From the NCBI RefSeq assembly GCF_900102625.1, contig NZ_FMZC01000002.1:459990-523989 (forward strand): a stretch of 64,000 nt of DNA. The letters run 5' to 3'. A program made the position numbers and the translations under genes. Below are positions 9,340 to 18,966 of this stretch, in pieces; the first letter of the stretch is position 1, and each line of letters starts with the position of its first letter. Source of the DNA: Paracidovorax valerianellae. GTDB lineage: Bacteria; Pseudomonadota; Gammaproteobacteria; Burkholderiales; Burkholderiaceae_C. The notes under the pieces were generated by a model. The model had not been told where the DNA came from, ran no database searches, and saw only the letters and a program-made list of their open reading frames with translations.

Positions 9340-10572
9340 ATGAATCCTGAAGCCCACAACATCTGGCGCGCACCGCGCTGGGCCCTTGCCGTCCTGCTGG
9401 CGCTGCTGGGCATGCTGGGGCCTTTTTCCATCGACACCTACATTCCTGCGTTCTCGGGCATCGCCGCAGCGCTTGGCGCCTCGCCGGTGGAAATGCAGCA
9501 GACGCTGTCGGCCTACCTGTTCGGGTTCGCCTTCATGACGCTGTTCCATGGCGCGCTGTCGGACAGCTTCGGCCGCAGGCCCGTGGTGCTGTGGGGCATC
9601 GCCATCTTCACGCTGGCATCGGCCGGCTGTGCACTGTCGGAAAGCATCGGGCAACTGGTGGTCTTCCGCGCCATGCAAGGCCTTTCCGCAGGCGCCGGCA
9701 TCGTGGTGTCGCGCGCAGTGATCCGCGACATGTTCCCGCCAGCGCAAGCGCAGCAGGTGATGAGTCAGGTCACCATCTACTTCGGCGTGGCGCCAGCCAT
9801 CGCTCCCATCATCGGTGGATGGCTGTTCGTGCACGCAGGCTGGCACAGCGTGTTCTGGTTTCTGACGGGCATCGGCGGGGCCCTGTGGCTTGCCAACTAC
9901 CGTCTGCTGCCAGAAACCCTGCACGCCGACCAGCGCCAGCCTTTCAATGCACGCCATCTGCTGCGCGGCTATTGGGAACTGGGTTCGAGCCCCCGCTTTT
10001 TGCTGCTGGCTTTGGCCAGCGGTGTGCCTTTCAACGGCATGTTCCTGTACGTGCTGGCGGCGCCGGCGTTTCTGGGCGATCACCTGGGGCTTGCGCCGAC
10101 CCATTTCTTCTGGTTCTTCATCCTCACCATCTCCGGAATCATGGGTGGCGCGTGGCTCAGCGGGCGCCTGGCAGGGCGTATTGCACCGAAACGGCAGATC
10201 CGCCACGGCTTCTTGATCATGTTTTCGATGTCCATCGTGAACCTGCTGGCCAATGCATTGTTCACCGCGCATGTTTCATGGGCACTGATACCGATCGCCG
10301 TGTTCGCTTTCGGCTGGGCACTGATGGTGCCAGTGGTCACGCTGCTGGTGCTCGACCTGCATCCCGAGCGGCGGGGCATGGCGTCTTCGCTGCAAGCCTT
10401 CGTGGGATCGACGGCCAACGGGCTCGTCGCAGGCGTGGTCGCTCCACTGGTCATGCATTCGACCCTGTGGCTGGCCGGTGCCTCGCTGGGAATGATGTGC
10501 GTGGGCCTGTTGGCCTGGGTGTACCTGCACCACCGCTGGCCGGACGTCGGCCGCACGGCCTCCGTAGCCTGA
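9340..10572 (+). CDS. Bcr/CflA-family MFS multidrug efflux transporter
   Basis: Encodes 410 residues with about 12 hydrophobic membrane spans. The start has the Bcr/CflA signature (GPFSIDTYIPAF), and the loop after the second helix carries MFS motif A (GALSDSFGRRPVVL). These inner-membrane proton antiporters export chloramphenicol, bicyclomycin or similar compounds; the substrate cannot be assigned here. It is transcribed divergently from the cobW operon with the riboswitch leader between them. No clear Shine-Dalgarno precedes the ATG. Confidence 0.88.
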   Translation: MNPEAHNIWRAPRWALAVLLALLGMLGPFSIDTYIPAFSGIAAALGASPVEMQQTLSAYLFGFAFMTLFHGALSDSFGRRPVVLWGIAIFTLASAGCALSESIGQLVVFRAMQGLSAGAGIVVSRAVIRDMFPPAQAQQVMSQVTIYFGVAPAIAPIIGGWLFVHAGWHSVFWFLTGIGGALWLANYRLLPETLHADQRQPFNARHLLRGYWELGSSPRFLLLALASGVPFNGMFLYVLAAPAFLGDHLGLAPTHFFWFFILTISGIMGGAWLSGRLAGRIAPKRQIRHGFLIMFSMSIVNLLANALFTAHVSWALIPIAVFAFGWALMVPVVTLLVLDLHPERRGMASSLQAFVGSTANGLVAGVVAPLVMHSTLWLAGASLGMMCVGLLAWVYLHHRWPDVGRTASVA

Positions 10573-10663
10573 CACAAATCGGGTAGAAGGCGTATACGCG
10601 CCGCTCTGCGGCTCGGTCGCTGCGACCGCTCAGTCACATTAAGCGCGGCTGAGCGCCATCCAC

Positions 10664-12130
10664 TCAGTTGCCCCGGCGCCGGTCTGTATCGCGGGTTTGG
10701 TAGTAGCGCATCTTTTCGGCGTACATGGCTTGGTCCGCCCGATTGACCGCCGCCTCCAGCTGATCCCCCGATGCGGCGCTGGACACCCCCATCGACAGGC
10801 TGAGCGGCCGGCCGGGGTAGAACTGATTGTTCAGGTCCAGCATGGAGCCGATGCGTTCCATGAGCGAATGGGCTCCGCGCTCGTCGGTAGCGGGCATCAG
10901 CACCGTGAACTCGTCGCCGCCGATGCGCGCCGCACATGCGGGCGCATCCACCGCCTTGGCCAGTACCTCGCCCACGCGCCGCAGCATGGCATCGCCAGCC
11001 GCATGGCCCTCTTCGTCGTTGATGGCCTTCAACCCGTTCATGTCGATCACGAGAACAGCCACAGGCCAGGGGCCCTTTCGCGTGAGACGGTTCAGCTCCT
11101 CGACATAAAACGCCCGATTGCGCAACTGCGTCAGTACATCGTGCTTGCCCAGGTATTCAAGATAGGCCTCGGCCTTCTTGCGAGCGGTGATGTCCACCAG
11201 CGATAACAGCACCACGTCCCAGTCGTGCGCGTGCTCGGCCAGGATGGCGAACTGCATGTGGATGTTCACCGCTTCGCCCGAGAGGGAATAGTTCACCACC
11301 TCGCGCTGCTGCCAGAGCCTGCCATCCCACAAGTCCAGCAATTGCTCCGCGAAGGACTCCTGCATTTCGTCGCGGAACACCTTGCCGATGTGGTGCAGCA
11401 GCATTGCCTTGGAGTCGGCACCGAACATCGACAGCGTTTCCTGATTGACGTCGATCACGCGGATCTCATGCATGCACCGCACCACGAATTCCGGGTGGAC
11501 CTTGAGGAAAGTCTTGAAATCCCGAATGCCCTGGGACCGCACCTCGTCCAGCAGCCGCTTGACCGCACTGAAGTCTTCAACCCAGAGCGACACGGGCGAA
11601 TTCTCGAAAAGGCCGCGGGCATACAGCTCGCTTTCCTGCAGGGCGCGGCGCGCCTGGAGTTGCTCGGTGTTGTCTTCCAGAGACACCAGAACGCGGCTCC
11701 AGTCGTGCTCATGTCCGGGAAGGATGCGCCCACGGAGTTGCACGTCGAGCCGCCGGCCATCCAAGGCGTAGTTGACCGCCTGGTTGGAAAACTCAGTGGC
11801 ACCCGCCCACAGTTGCTGCATCTCCGGCAACGACTGCTCATGCATGTCGTCGCGGAACACCTGGCCGAGCGAGGCCTCCAGCGTGGCCTGATCTGGCGCG
11901 GCAAAGAGGTCCAGCGTGCGCTGGTTCACTTTGAGAATCCTCAGACACTTTCCGTACTGCCGCAGGCACGATGGGTTTTGCCGGACATGCTCGGTGATGT
12001 CCTGCACGCCCTCGCTGCGCCACTGATCGAACAATTGCTTGAGTGCGCTGTAGTCCTCTAGCCAGAGCGAGACGGGCGCGATGTCGAACATGTGCTCGAA
12101 ATCGGCACCCGAGGACAAAGAAGACGGCAT
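10664..12130 (-). CDS. Diguanylate cyclase with two tandem PAS-like sensor domains
   Basis: Encodes 488 residues; the ATG at 12130 has a strong GGAGGT site 7 bases upstream. Two homologous sensor modules of about 130 residues follow each other (each starts with F-x-N/I-x-P-V-S-L-W-x-E-D and contains VFRD-x-M), pointing to an internal duplication. The C-terminal domain has an intact active site (RIGGDEF), so it should make cyclic di-GMP. The inhibitory RxxD site five residues before GGDEF is missing (ACAAR), suggesting weak product feedback. No membrane segment is seen, so sensing is cytoplasmic. Confidence 0.88.
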   Translation of the reverse strand: MPSSLSSGADFEHMFDIAPVSLWLEDYSALKQLFDQWRSEGVQDITEHVRQNPSCLRQYGKCLRILKVNQRTLDLFAAPDQATLEASLGQVFRDDMHEQSLPEMQQLWAGATEFSNQAVNYALDGRRLDVQLRGRILPGHEHDWSRVLVSLEDNTEQLQARRALQESELYARGLFENSPVSLWVEDFSAVKRLLDEVRSQGIRDFKTFLKVHPEFVVRCMHEIRVIDVNQETLSMFGADSKAMLLHHIGKVFRDEMQESFAEQLLDLWDGRLWQQREVVNYSLSGEAVNIHMQFAILAEHAHDWDVVLLSLVDITARKKAEAYLEYLGKHDVLTQLRNRAFYVEELNRLTRKGPWPVAVLVIDMNGLKAINDEEGHAAGDAMLRRVGEVLAKAVDAPACAARIGGDEFTVLMPATDERGAHSLMERIGSMLDLNNQFYPGRPLSLSMGVSSAASGDQLEAAVNRADQAMYAEKMRYYQTRDTDRRRGN

Positions 12131-12203
12131 TTGAAACCTCCAATCCAAGCGGTGATTGTCAGGCACACAACGTTGGCTCCTTTTCCATGCTGCGGGTCCA
12201 CCA

Positions 12204-12234
12204 ACAAAAAAGCCAACCCGCAAGGGTTGGCTTT
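12204..12234 (-). terminator. Rho-independent terminator of the DEAD-box helicase gene
   Basis: Minus-strand hairpin AGCCAACCC-TTGC-GGGTTGGCT with a 9-bp perfect stem followed by six T. It lies between the helicase stop (12261) and the cyclase start (12130), separating two genes on the same strand. Confidence 0.93.
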
Positions 12235-12260
12235 CATGTCAGCCGCAGTGGGCTATTGGA

Positions 12261-14213
12261 TCAGCGTGCAGGACGTGCTGGGCGCTTGCGTGCGTCGTGC
12301 GGCACGAATGGCTTGCCACCACCAGCGCCGGGCTTGGCGAATGCAGGCTTGCGGGGTGCGAACTCGCCACGGGGTGCAAAGTCGCCACGAGGTGAGAAAT
12401 CTCCACGGGGAGCGCCACCACCTTCGTTGCGGCCGCCACCGAAGCTGTTGCCACGGGGGGACTCGCCGAAGCCTGGCTTGCGGCCATAGCTGTCGCCGTC
12501 ACGACGAGGACCGTTGCCAAAGCCACGTTGCTCATCGCGCGGAGCAGCGTGGCCGCCGGCACCTTGGTAACCGCCGCCTGCAGCACGTGGAGCGGGAGCA
12601 CCGCGTCCACCGAAACCACTGCGGTCGTTGCCGGCGAAACCGCCACCGAAGCCACCGCGGCCAGCGCCTGCCGGCTTGCGATCACGCGAGAAACCATCAC
12701 GGTTCTCGTAGCCACCTTGGCGACCACGACCACCGAATTCAGGCCGTGCCTGCGGCGCACGTTGCTGTGGCTCCAGGCCAGGAACCACTTCCGACTTGAA
12801 TTGCTGCTTGCTGTAGCCTTCGATGTCGAAAATCTTGCGGCGATCGCGGAACTCGGCAAACGTCACAGCCAGACCATCGCGGCCTGCACGGCCAGTACGG
12901 CCGATGCGGTGGGTGTAATCCTCAGCCTTCATCGGCAGGCCGTAGTTGAAGACGTGCGTGATGGTGGGCACATCGATGCCGCGAGCCGCCACGTCAGTAG
13001 CCACCAACACCTGCACCTGACCGCTGCGCAGCGCCATCAGACGGCGATTGCGCAGGCCCTGGCTCAGGGCACCGTGCAACGCGACGGCGGAAAAGCCTTC
13101 TTGCTGCAGATCGTTGGCAAGGCCGTCGCACTCCACTTGCGTGCTGGCGAAAACGATGGCCTGGTTGATCGTGGTGTCACGCAGCCAGTGGTCCAGCAGC
13201 TTGCGCTTGTGCTGGGCGTTGTCGGCCCAGAACAGAACTTGCTTGATGTTGGCATGCTTTTCTTGCGGCGAATCGATCTGGATCTTCTGCACCGAAGAGC
13301 CGTTGTCGTGCATGACGCGCATGGCCAGTTGCTGGATGCGTGGTGCGAACGTGGCACTGAACATCATGGTCTGCTGGCGTTGGGCGGTCAGCTGGTTCAA
13401 CTCGGCCAGGTCATCGGAGAAACCGAGGTCGAGCATGCGGTCGGCTTCGTCCACCACCAGGAACTGCACTTGATCGAGCTTGATCTGCATCGAACGCTGC
13501 AGGTCCAGCAGACGGCCGGGCGTGGCGACCACGAGGTTGGCGTTCTGCAGCTTGGCGATCTGCAGTTGGTAAGGAATGCCACCCACCACATTGGCGACAC
13601 GCAGGCCGCGGCAATGCTTCACCAGTTCGATGGCGTCGTGGGCCACTTGCTGGGCCAGTTCGCGGGTAGGGCACAGGATCAGGGCGCCAGGAGCGGCAGC
13701 CTTGAAGTTGCGGGGATTGGTGGGGTCCTTGCGCTTGCGCTTGGGAGCCGGTTCGCCACGGGCAACGGCTTCAGCGGCAGCGCGGTCGTACTCGTCGCGG
13801 GCAGCGGCATCGGCTTCCGCCTGCTGGCGGATCAGCGTGTGCAGAACAGGCAGCAGGAAGGCGGCGGTCTTGCCGCTGCCGGTCTGGCTGGAAACCATCA
13901 GATCGATGAACTGGCTGGACCCATCGCCCGAGCCCATGGCCAGAGGAATGGCACGCTCTTGAACGCTGGTGGGCTGGGTGTAGCCGAGATCAGCCACTGC
14001 CTGCACCAGTTCGGGCGCCAGGCCCAGTCGGACGAAACCGTTGGGCAGTGCGGGCGCTGCGTCTTCGGCCACCACAGCGGCTTCAACAGATTCAGCGGAT
14101 TGGATCGATTGAGTGGATTCGCCGGTTTCGATCGCTGCGGATTCCAGCGTTTCAACGGCCATGGAAGATTCAGCAGGCGCGAATTCGCCCTGCACTTGGA
14201 AAGTGTCGGTCAT
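12261..14213 (-). CDS. DEAD-box ATP-dependent RNA helicase (RhlE/CsdA-like)
   Basis: Encodes 650 residues from the ATG at 14213 (GAGAA upstream). All helicase motifs are present: Q motif GYTQPTSVQ (78-86), SSQTGSGKT (108-116), PTRELAQQ, VVDEADRMLD, SATF, ATDVAARGID and HRIGRTGRAG. The first 55 residues are acidic and Ser/Glu-rich. The last 170 or so are Gly/Arg-rich with RGG-like and repeated RGDF/RGEFAPR units, an RNA-binding tail. Expected roles are ribosome assembly and RNA unwinding in the cold. The 5' region holds a strong hairpin near the start codon. Confidence 0.92.
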   Translation of the reverse strand: MTDTFQVQGEFAPAESSMAVETLESAAIETGESTQSIQSAESVEAAVVAEDAAPALPNGFVRLGLAPELVQAVADLGYTQPTSVQERAIPLAMGSGDGSSQFIDLMVSSQTGSGKTAAFLLPVLHTLIRQQAEADAAARDEYDRAAAEAVARGEPAPKRKRKDPTNPRNFKAAAPGALILCPTRELAQQVAHDAIELVKHCRGLRVANVVGGIPYQLQIAKLQNANLVVATPGRLLDLQRSMQIKLDQVQFLVVDEADRMLDLGFSDDLAELNQLTAQRQQTMMFSATFAPRIQQLAMRVMHDNGSSVQKIQIDSPQEKHANIKQVLFWADNAQHKRKLLDHWLRDTTINQAIVFASTQVECDGLANDLQQEGFSAVALHGALSQGLRNRRLMALRSGQVQVLVATDVAARGIDVPTITHVFNYGLPMKAEDYTHRIGRTGRAGRDGLAVTFAEFRDRRKIFDIEGYSKQQFKSEVVPGLEPQQRAPQARPEFGGRGRQGGYENRDGFSRDRKPAGAGRGGFGGGFAGNDRSGFGGRGAPAPRAAGGGYQGAGGHAAPRDEQRGFGNGPRRDGDSYGRKPGFGESPRGNSFGGGRNEGGGAPRGDFSPRGDFAPRGEFAPRKPAFAKPGAGGGKPFVPHDARKRPARPAR

Positions 14214-14225
14214 ATTTTTCTCACA

Positions 14226-14262
14226 CGAAGACGGCCGCGTGCGTAGCACGCGGTGGCTTCGT
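14226..14262 (-). promoter_or_regulatory. Strong hairpin in the 5' leader of the helicase mRNA
   Basis: A perfect 8-bp stem CCGCGTGC..GCACGCGG with a 3-base loop (14235-14253) is extended by outer CGAAG..CTTCG pairing. It ends about 13 bases before the helicase start codon and could therefore gate ribosome access, as in temperature-responsive leaders. No T-run follows, so it is not an intrinsic terminator. Confidence 0.5.
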
Positions 14263-14479
14263 CAATGGTTAAAAAACATCAACCATCAAACGAAACCAGC
14301 ATCAGCATGTTGCCGAGCAGGTGGGCATTAGCGCGGGATCCAAGCTGAAGTATCAGCAGGCCGCAGACCCAGTGTGTGAAGGGAGATGCACAAACTGCGC
14401 GAGATTTCCGCGCAGCCAGCGATTATTGCATGGCTGGGGTTTTCCCGCAATGCATTCCGTTGATTGCCGCGCTATGCAA

Positions 14480-15058
14480 TCACAGCGCGAGCAGATGCGT
14501 ACGGTAGTGCGCCAATTCGTCGATGGATTCGTGCACGTCCGCCAAAGCGGTGTGGCGCTGCGCTTTCTTGAAGGTCGTATAGGCCTCTGGCTTCCAGCGC
14601 TTGGCCAGTTCCTTCAAGGTGCTGACATCCAGATTGCGGTAGTGGAAAAACGCTTCCAGGCGTGGCATGTACTTCACGAGGAAGCGGCGGTCCTGCCCGA
14701 TGCTGTTGCCACACATCGGCGCGGAGCCCTTGGGAACGTAGCGAGAGAGAAATTGAATGATCTCCTGCTCAGCCTCGGCTTCCGTCACGGTAGATGCACG
14801 GACCTTGTCGATCAGTCCGCTGCGGCCGTGCGTTCCCTTGTTCCAGGCATCCATGCCATTCAACAAGGCATCCGATTGGTGAAGCGCAAACACCGGGCCC
14901 TCAATCCGCGGAGAGAGGCTGGGCCCTGTGACCACGACAGCGATTTCAAGCAGGCGGTCGGTTTCCGGGTTCAGCCCAGTCATTTCACAGTCAAGCCAGA
15001 CAAGATTCTGGTCGGATTTGGACAGCACGGGCGCAGTGGGGTTGGCGATGTCAGACAT
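14480..15058 (-). CDS. orn: Oligoribonuclease (3'-5' exoribonuclease)
   Basis: Encodes 192 residues from the ATG at 15058. The DEDDh exonuclease signature is complete: [11 protein letters not shown] (Exo I, Asp and Glu), [12 protein letters not shown] (Exo II) and [11 protein letters not shown] (Exo III with catalytic His/Asp). Orn degrades 2-5 nt RNAs, including pGpG left from cyclic di-GMP turnover, and so complements the two cyclases in this window. It is divergent from the M48 protease gene with only 37 bases between start codons. The 266-base gap to the helicase contains no gene that I can see. Confidence 0.95.
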   Translation of the reverse strand: MSDIANPTAPVLSKSDQNLVWLDCEMTGLNPETDRLLEIAVVVTGPSLSPRIEGPVFALHQSDALLNGMDAWNKGTHGRSGLIDKVRASTVTEAEAEQEIIQFLSRYVPKGSAPMCGNSIGQDRRFLVKYMPRLEAFFHYRNLDVSTLKELAKRWKPEAYTTFKKAQRHTALADVHESIDELAHYRTHLLAL

Positions 15059-15095
15059 GGCCGGCATTGTCGCCGATGGCCTAAACTCGCCGCAC

Positions 15096-16415
15096 ATGCC
15101 CATCCCTGCCCCTTCCGCGCTGCTGGCGCCTTCGACCCTGCTCACGCTGGTGTTCGCCGTCTTCCTCGTGGCCGGACTCGTACTCCGGTTTTGGCTGGCA
15201 TCGCGCCAGATCCGCCACGTGGCGCGGCATCGCAATGCCGTACCCGCCGCTTTTGCCCACCGCATACCGCTCGCCGCGCATCAGAAAGCCGCTGACTACA
15301 CCATCACCAAGGCGCGTTTCGGCCTGCTGGAAATGGCGCTGGGCGCTGCCGTGCTGCTGGGATGGACGTTGCTGGGTGGCCTGGATGCATTGAACCAGTT
15401 CTTGCTGAACCTCCTGGACGGGGGAATGGTGCAGCAACTCGCATTGCTGGCCGCGTTTGCGGTCATCAGCGGCTTGATCGATCTGCCCGCCACGCTTTAC
15501 CAGACCTTCGTGATCGAACAGCGCTTTGGCTTCAACCAGATGACGCCCCGCCTGTGGCTTGCAGATTTGGCCAAGTCCAGTCTGATGGGTGCGGCCATCG
15601 GCCTGCCGATCGCGGCGCTGATCCTGTGGCTGATGGGAGCCGCTGGCCCTTTGTGGTGGCTCTGGGCTTGGGGCGCCTGGATGGGCTTCAACCTGTTGCT
15701 CATGGTGGTGTACCCGATCTTCATCGCGCCGCTGTTCAACAAGTTTCAGCCGCTGGAAGACGAGTCTCTGAAGGCCCGCGTCACGGCCCTGATGCAGCGC
15801 TGCGGCTTTGCAGCTAAAGGCCTTTTCGTGATGGACGGCAGCCGCCGCAGCGCACATGCCAACGCCTATTTCACAGGGTTCGGCGCGGCCAAGCGCGTGG
15901 TTTTCTACGACACCTTGCTGCGGCAGTTGTCTCCTGGCGAGGTCGAAGCCGTGTTGGCCCATGAACTGGGCCATTTCAAGCACCGCCACATCGTCAAACG
16001 CATCGTGAGCCTGTTCGCGCTGAGCCTGGCGGGCTTTGCGCTGTTAGGCTGGCTTTCCACGAAAGGCTGGTTTTACACCGGCCTGGGCGTGCTACCCAAC
16101 CTGTCGCTCGAAGGCGTCGCAGGTTCTGCACCCAACGATGCCTTGGCACTGCTGCTCTTCCTTCTTGCCGTACCGGTGTTCACGTTCTTCATTTCCCCAT
16201 TGTTCGCACAGCTGTCACGCCGCCACGAGTTCGAGGCAGATGCCTATGCGGTGGCCCAGACCAACGGTAGCGATCTCGCCACAGCGTTGCTCAAGCTGTA
16301 TGAAGACAATGCCTCCACCCTCACGCCCGACCCGGTGTACGTGAAGTTCTACTACTCGCATCCGCCCGCCACCGAACGGCTGGCGCGCATGCCCAATCTG
16401 GCCCTGACACCATGA
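15096..16415 (+). CDS. M48 family membrane metallopeptidase (Ste24/HtpX-like)
   Basis: Encodes 439 residues. The zinc site [10 protein letters not shown] (HExxH) follows the conserved [18 protein letters not shown] block, and a downstream FEADAYA supplies the third ligand glutamate. At least six hydrophobic spans put it in the inner membrane, like CAAX-protease Ste24 homologues. It likely degrades damaged membrane proteins; the substrate is unknown. The start codon lies 37 bases from the divergent orn start, and the end overlaps the next gene by 4 bases. Confidence 0.9.
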   Translation: MPIPAPSALLAPSTLLTLVFAVFLVAGLVLRFWLASRQIRHVARHRNAVPAAFAHRIPLAAHQKAADYTITKARFGLLEMALGAAVLLGWTLLGGLDALNQFLLNLLDGGMVQQLALLAAFAVISGLIDLPATLYQTFVIEQRFGFNQMTPRLWLADLAKSSLMGAAIGLPIAALILWLMGAAGPLWWLWAWGAWMGFNLLLMVVYPIFIAPLFNKFQPLEDESLKARVTALMQRCGFAAKGLFVMDGSRRSAHANAYFTGFGAAKRVVFYDTLLRQLSPGEVEAVLAHELGHFKHRHIVKRIVSLFALSLAGFALLGWLSTKGWFYTGLGVLPNLSLEGVAGSAPNDALALLLFLLAVPVFTFFISPLFAQLSRRHEFEADAYAVAQTNGSDLATALLKLYEDNASTLTPDPVYVKFYYSHPPATERLARMPNLALTP

Positions 16416-16750
16416 CTTCGATGCTTCCTAAAAAAGACTGGTCCACGCAAACCCGGCGTGCACTGACGGCCACTGAAATCGTCGCAAAACTCGCCGATCT
16501 CGAAGGCTGGAAATTGACCGGCGATGGCGCCGACGTGGCGATCGAGAAGACCTACCGTTTCGCCGATTACTACGAGACCATTTCGTTCGTCAACGCGGTC
16601 GCTTTCGTTGCCAATGCGCAGGACCACCATCCCGACCTGTCCGTGCACTACAACCGCTGCGTCGTGCGCCTGAACACGCATGATGTGAACGGCATCTCGG
16701 CCACCGACATCGAATGTGCATCGCGCTTTGACGCCTTGCTGGCCGCATGA
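16412..16750 (+). CDS. Pterin-4a-carbinolamine dehydratase
   Basis: Encodes 112 residues, overlapping the upstream protease gene by ATGA. The family signature is visible: a YETISFVNAVAFVANAQDHHPDLSV segment holding the catalytic histidines and the NRCVVRLNTHDVNGISATD block. It dehydrates 4a-hydroxytetrahydrobiopterin; in organisms without phenylalanine hydroxylase next door it may serve another pterin cofactor. The overlap suggests co-translation with the protease and transcription together with rsgA. Confidence 0.93.
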   Translation: MTSMLPKKDWSTQTRRALTATEIVAKLADLEGWKLTGDGADVAIEKTYRFADYYETISFVNAVAFVANAQDHHPDLSVHYNRCVVRLNTHDVNGISATDIECASRFDALLAA

Positions 16751-16768
16751 CCCGTTCCAAAGCCCGCC

Positions 16769-17743
16769 ATGGCTGAGCGCAGCGCCCTGTTTGACGGACT
16801 GGTGGTGGCCAGCCATGGCCGGCACTGCCTTGTCGAGTCGCCCGACGGCCAGCGCCGCATCTGCCACCCCCGCGGAAAGAAAAGCCAGGCGGTGGTGGGA
16901 GACCATGTTCTTTGGCAGGCGGCCCCGCCCGGCCAGGGTGATGAGGGCACCATCGAGAAGGTCAAGGAACGCCGGAACCTGTTTTACCGGCAAGACGAAA
17001 TTCGCACCAAATCCTTTGCGGCCAACCTCGATCAGGTCTTGATCCTGATCGCCGCCGAGCCGGTGTTTTCGGAAAGCCAGCTTGCCCGGGCGCTCATCGC
17101 AGCGGAAGCCGAGCAGATCACGCCCATCATTGCCCTGAACAAGAGCGATTTGGTTGAGCCCTTCGCACGCGCCTGGGAGCGCCTGCTGCCCTATCGGCAC
17201 ATGGGCGGGAACAAAGCGGACGGCCACCACTATGGGGTAATGCCACTGTCATTGTCCGAATCGGGCGAGGTCGACAAGGCGGCGCTGATGGAACGCCTGG
17301 CCGGCAAAACCACGCTGGTGCTCGGGCCGTCAGGTGCTGGCAAAAGCACACTGATCAACCTGTTGGTACCGGGCGCGACCGCGCTCACGGGTGAGATTTC
17401 GCAAGCACTCAACTCCGGCAAGCACACGACGACCACGACGACGTGGTATTGGGTCGACGAAGAGCGGCAAACCGCCCTCATCGACTCGCCAGGTTTCCAG
17501 GAATTCGGCCTGCACCATATCGGTCCGGCCGATCTGCCGCGATACATGCCTGATATTGGCCTGTATGCCCAGGACTGCAAGTTCTATAACTGCACTCACC
17601 TGCACGAGCCCGGCTGCGCCGTGATGGCGCATGTGGATGGACTACAAGGCGAATCGCGCTCTGGCGCAGGTTCCATCAGCGCCAATCGCTATCAAATTTA
17701 TAGCAATCTATTTGCCGAATTGAGCGAGCATCGGCACTGGTGA
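16769..17743 (+). CDS. rsgA: Ribosome small-subunit biogenesis GTPase RsgA
   Basis: Encodes 324 residues. The GTPase motifs are circularly permuted as expected: NKSD (124-127) comes before GPSGAGKST (186-194), then a Thr-rich switch and DSPGFQEFG. An N-terminal OB fold and the C-terminal zinc site C270/C275/H277/C283 complete the protein. It acts late in 30S maturation. The last 30 codons contain a run resembling the dispersed GCTAT..ATAGC repeat (TATCAAATTTATAGC), yet the reading frame gives a plausible RsgA C-terminus. Confidence 0.95.
   Translation: MAERSALFDGLVVASHGRHCLVESPDGQRRICHPRGKKSQAVVGDHVLWQAAPPGQGDEGTIEKVKERRNLFYRQDEIRTKSFAANLDQVLILIAAEPVFSESQLARALIAAEAEQITPIIALNKSDLVEPFARAWERLLPYRHMGGNKADGHHYGVMPLSLSESGEVDKAALMERLAGKTTLVLGPSGAGKSTLINLLVPGATALTGEISQALNSGKHTTTTTTWYWVDEERQTALIDSPGFQEFGLHHIGPADLPRYMPDIGLYAQDCKFYNCTHLHEPGCAVMAHVDGLQGESRSGAGSISANRYQIYSNLFAELSEHRHW
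17650..17712. repeat. Dispersed GCTAT..ATAGC repeat, copy 2, overlapping the rsgA 3' end
   Basis: GCGC-rich arms followed by GCTATCAAATTTATAGC match the other copies. This one lies within the coding sequence for the RsgA C-terminus, facing a convergent gene. Its A/T-rich codons stand out from the rest of the gene. Confidence 0.55.
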
Positions 17744-17768
17744 TCTGCAGCCATCTGCAAGTGCCAGA

Positions 17769-18851
17769 TCAGTCACGGCATTCCACGTACCACGTCAGGT
17801 AATCGCTCCATGCCGGCTCGTGCTGGGCTTCCAGCACGGGCGCTTCCATGCCAGGCAAACCTTCTGCGGCACGGCGTGCCGCCTCCAGCGCATGATCGGC
17901 ATTGGTGACGTAGCAGTGCACGACGCGCGTGCCGCCCCTCAACACAATGTGACTGCAAATGCCTTGCTGGTACATCGTGGCAGCGCCGACCCAGGCATCT
18001 TCGAAATCCTGTGCCTGTTGCAGCGCGGACTTGTCATTCGCGGGGAGGCTCGCCTGGACTCTCCATCCAAAATCTGCACGAGCCACCAATGCATTGGCGC
18101 TCAGGTTGACCTGCGCCATGATCGGGTCGCCATTGCCGTCACGCCCCTCAAGCGCCGCCCAGCGCACCGGCTCTGCCGGATAGATGGCCGTGCGGCCCAG
18201 GGTGTCCCGCCAGAAAGTATCGATGCGTGCCACGCTGTCATCCAGCGTCGCAGGCTCCCAGTTTTCGAAGCCTGCGTCATCGCTGACCCCGTCGGCTTCG
18301 AACTCCACGACGCCCACCTTCACTGAAAAGTCGTACTCGCCGAGCATGTGATCGAGCAGGATGAACGCCATGTGCCGCGCATGGTCCTGCAGGTCCATGG
18401 GCACCGGCTTGGAAAACGCGAGCGCCAAAGCAATGCGCCCGTCGATCTGCCCCACGCGCACCAGCAATTCATGGGTGGCCAAATCGAACCCATCCATGCG
18501 CATGCCGAAACCGCCGGGCATTCTCTGGCGGAAAGCCTCCACCCGCCATGGCAATTGCGGTGGCGCGTGGTTCGTCAGCGCCTGGACATCGGCAAACCGC
18601 TCGGCACTGCCGTGGGCTGTGAACACGAGCCGCGCCCCTTCGACGGCGCCCTCTTTACCCGCGCCTGCCACCTCGACGGTCACGCCCGGCACGCAGGGCT
18701 CCAGCAAGACATTGAGCCGCTCCATGAACAGAACGGACTCCAATCCCTGCAGTTCGGTCTGCTCAGCCAGGACAGAGGCCCAAAAGCGCGAGGCAGCCGC
18801 AGCTACTTCCTGGTTGAGCGGTTCATGAGAAAGGGAGTCGGATCGCGTCAT
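17769..18851 (-). CDS. Hypothetical protein
   Basis: Encodes 360 residues from the ATG at 18851, an uncertain choice because no good ribosome site precedes it. I do not recognise a named domain. The protein looks cytoplasmic with no signal or membrane segment. The C-terminal third has alternating strands (HIVLRGGTRVVHCYVTNADHAL) reminiscent of DUF695-like folds, but this is weak. It follows rsgA convergently and precedes a CobD/CbiB-like gene in what may be a conserved neighbourhood. Codon use appears native. Confidence 0.7.
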   Translation of the reverse strand: MTRSDSLSHEPLNQEVAAAASRFWASVLAEQTELQGLESVLFMERLNVLLEPCVPGVTVEVAGAGKEGAVEGARLVFTAHGSAERFADVQALTNHAPPQLPWRVEAFRQRMPGGFGMRMDGFDLATHELLVRVGQIDGRIALALAFSKPVPMDLQDHARHMAFILLDHMLGEYDFSVKVGVVEFEADGVSDDAGFENWEPATLDDSVARIDTFWRDTLGRTAIYPAEPVRWAALEGRDGNGDPIMAQVNLSANALVARADFGWRVQASLPANDKSALQQAQDFEDAWVGAATMYQQGICSHIVLRGGTRVVHCYVTNADHALEAARRAAEGLPGMEAPVLEAQHEPAWSDYLTWYVECRD

Positions 18852-18966
18852 GGGGAGTGCTCTCAGAGCCTGTGTGCAGGCCAATGGGACAACGGGCGGC
18901 TTGCTGAGCCTGCGAATAAGTAAATCGCTTGGCCTATTCAAGCGTCAAAGCAGTGAACCGGCGCAA

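Noticed and set aside
8508-9437. Minus-strand frame running through the cobalamin riboswitch
   Set aside because: The region is explained by the riboswitch; the translation resembles no protein and overlaps cobW in another frame.
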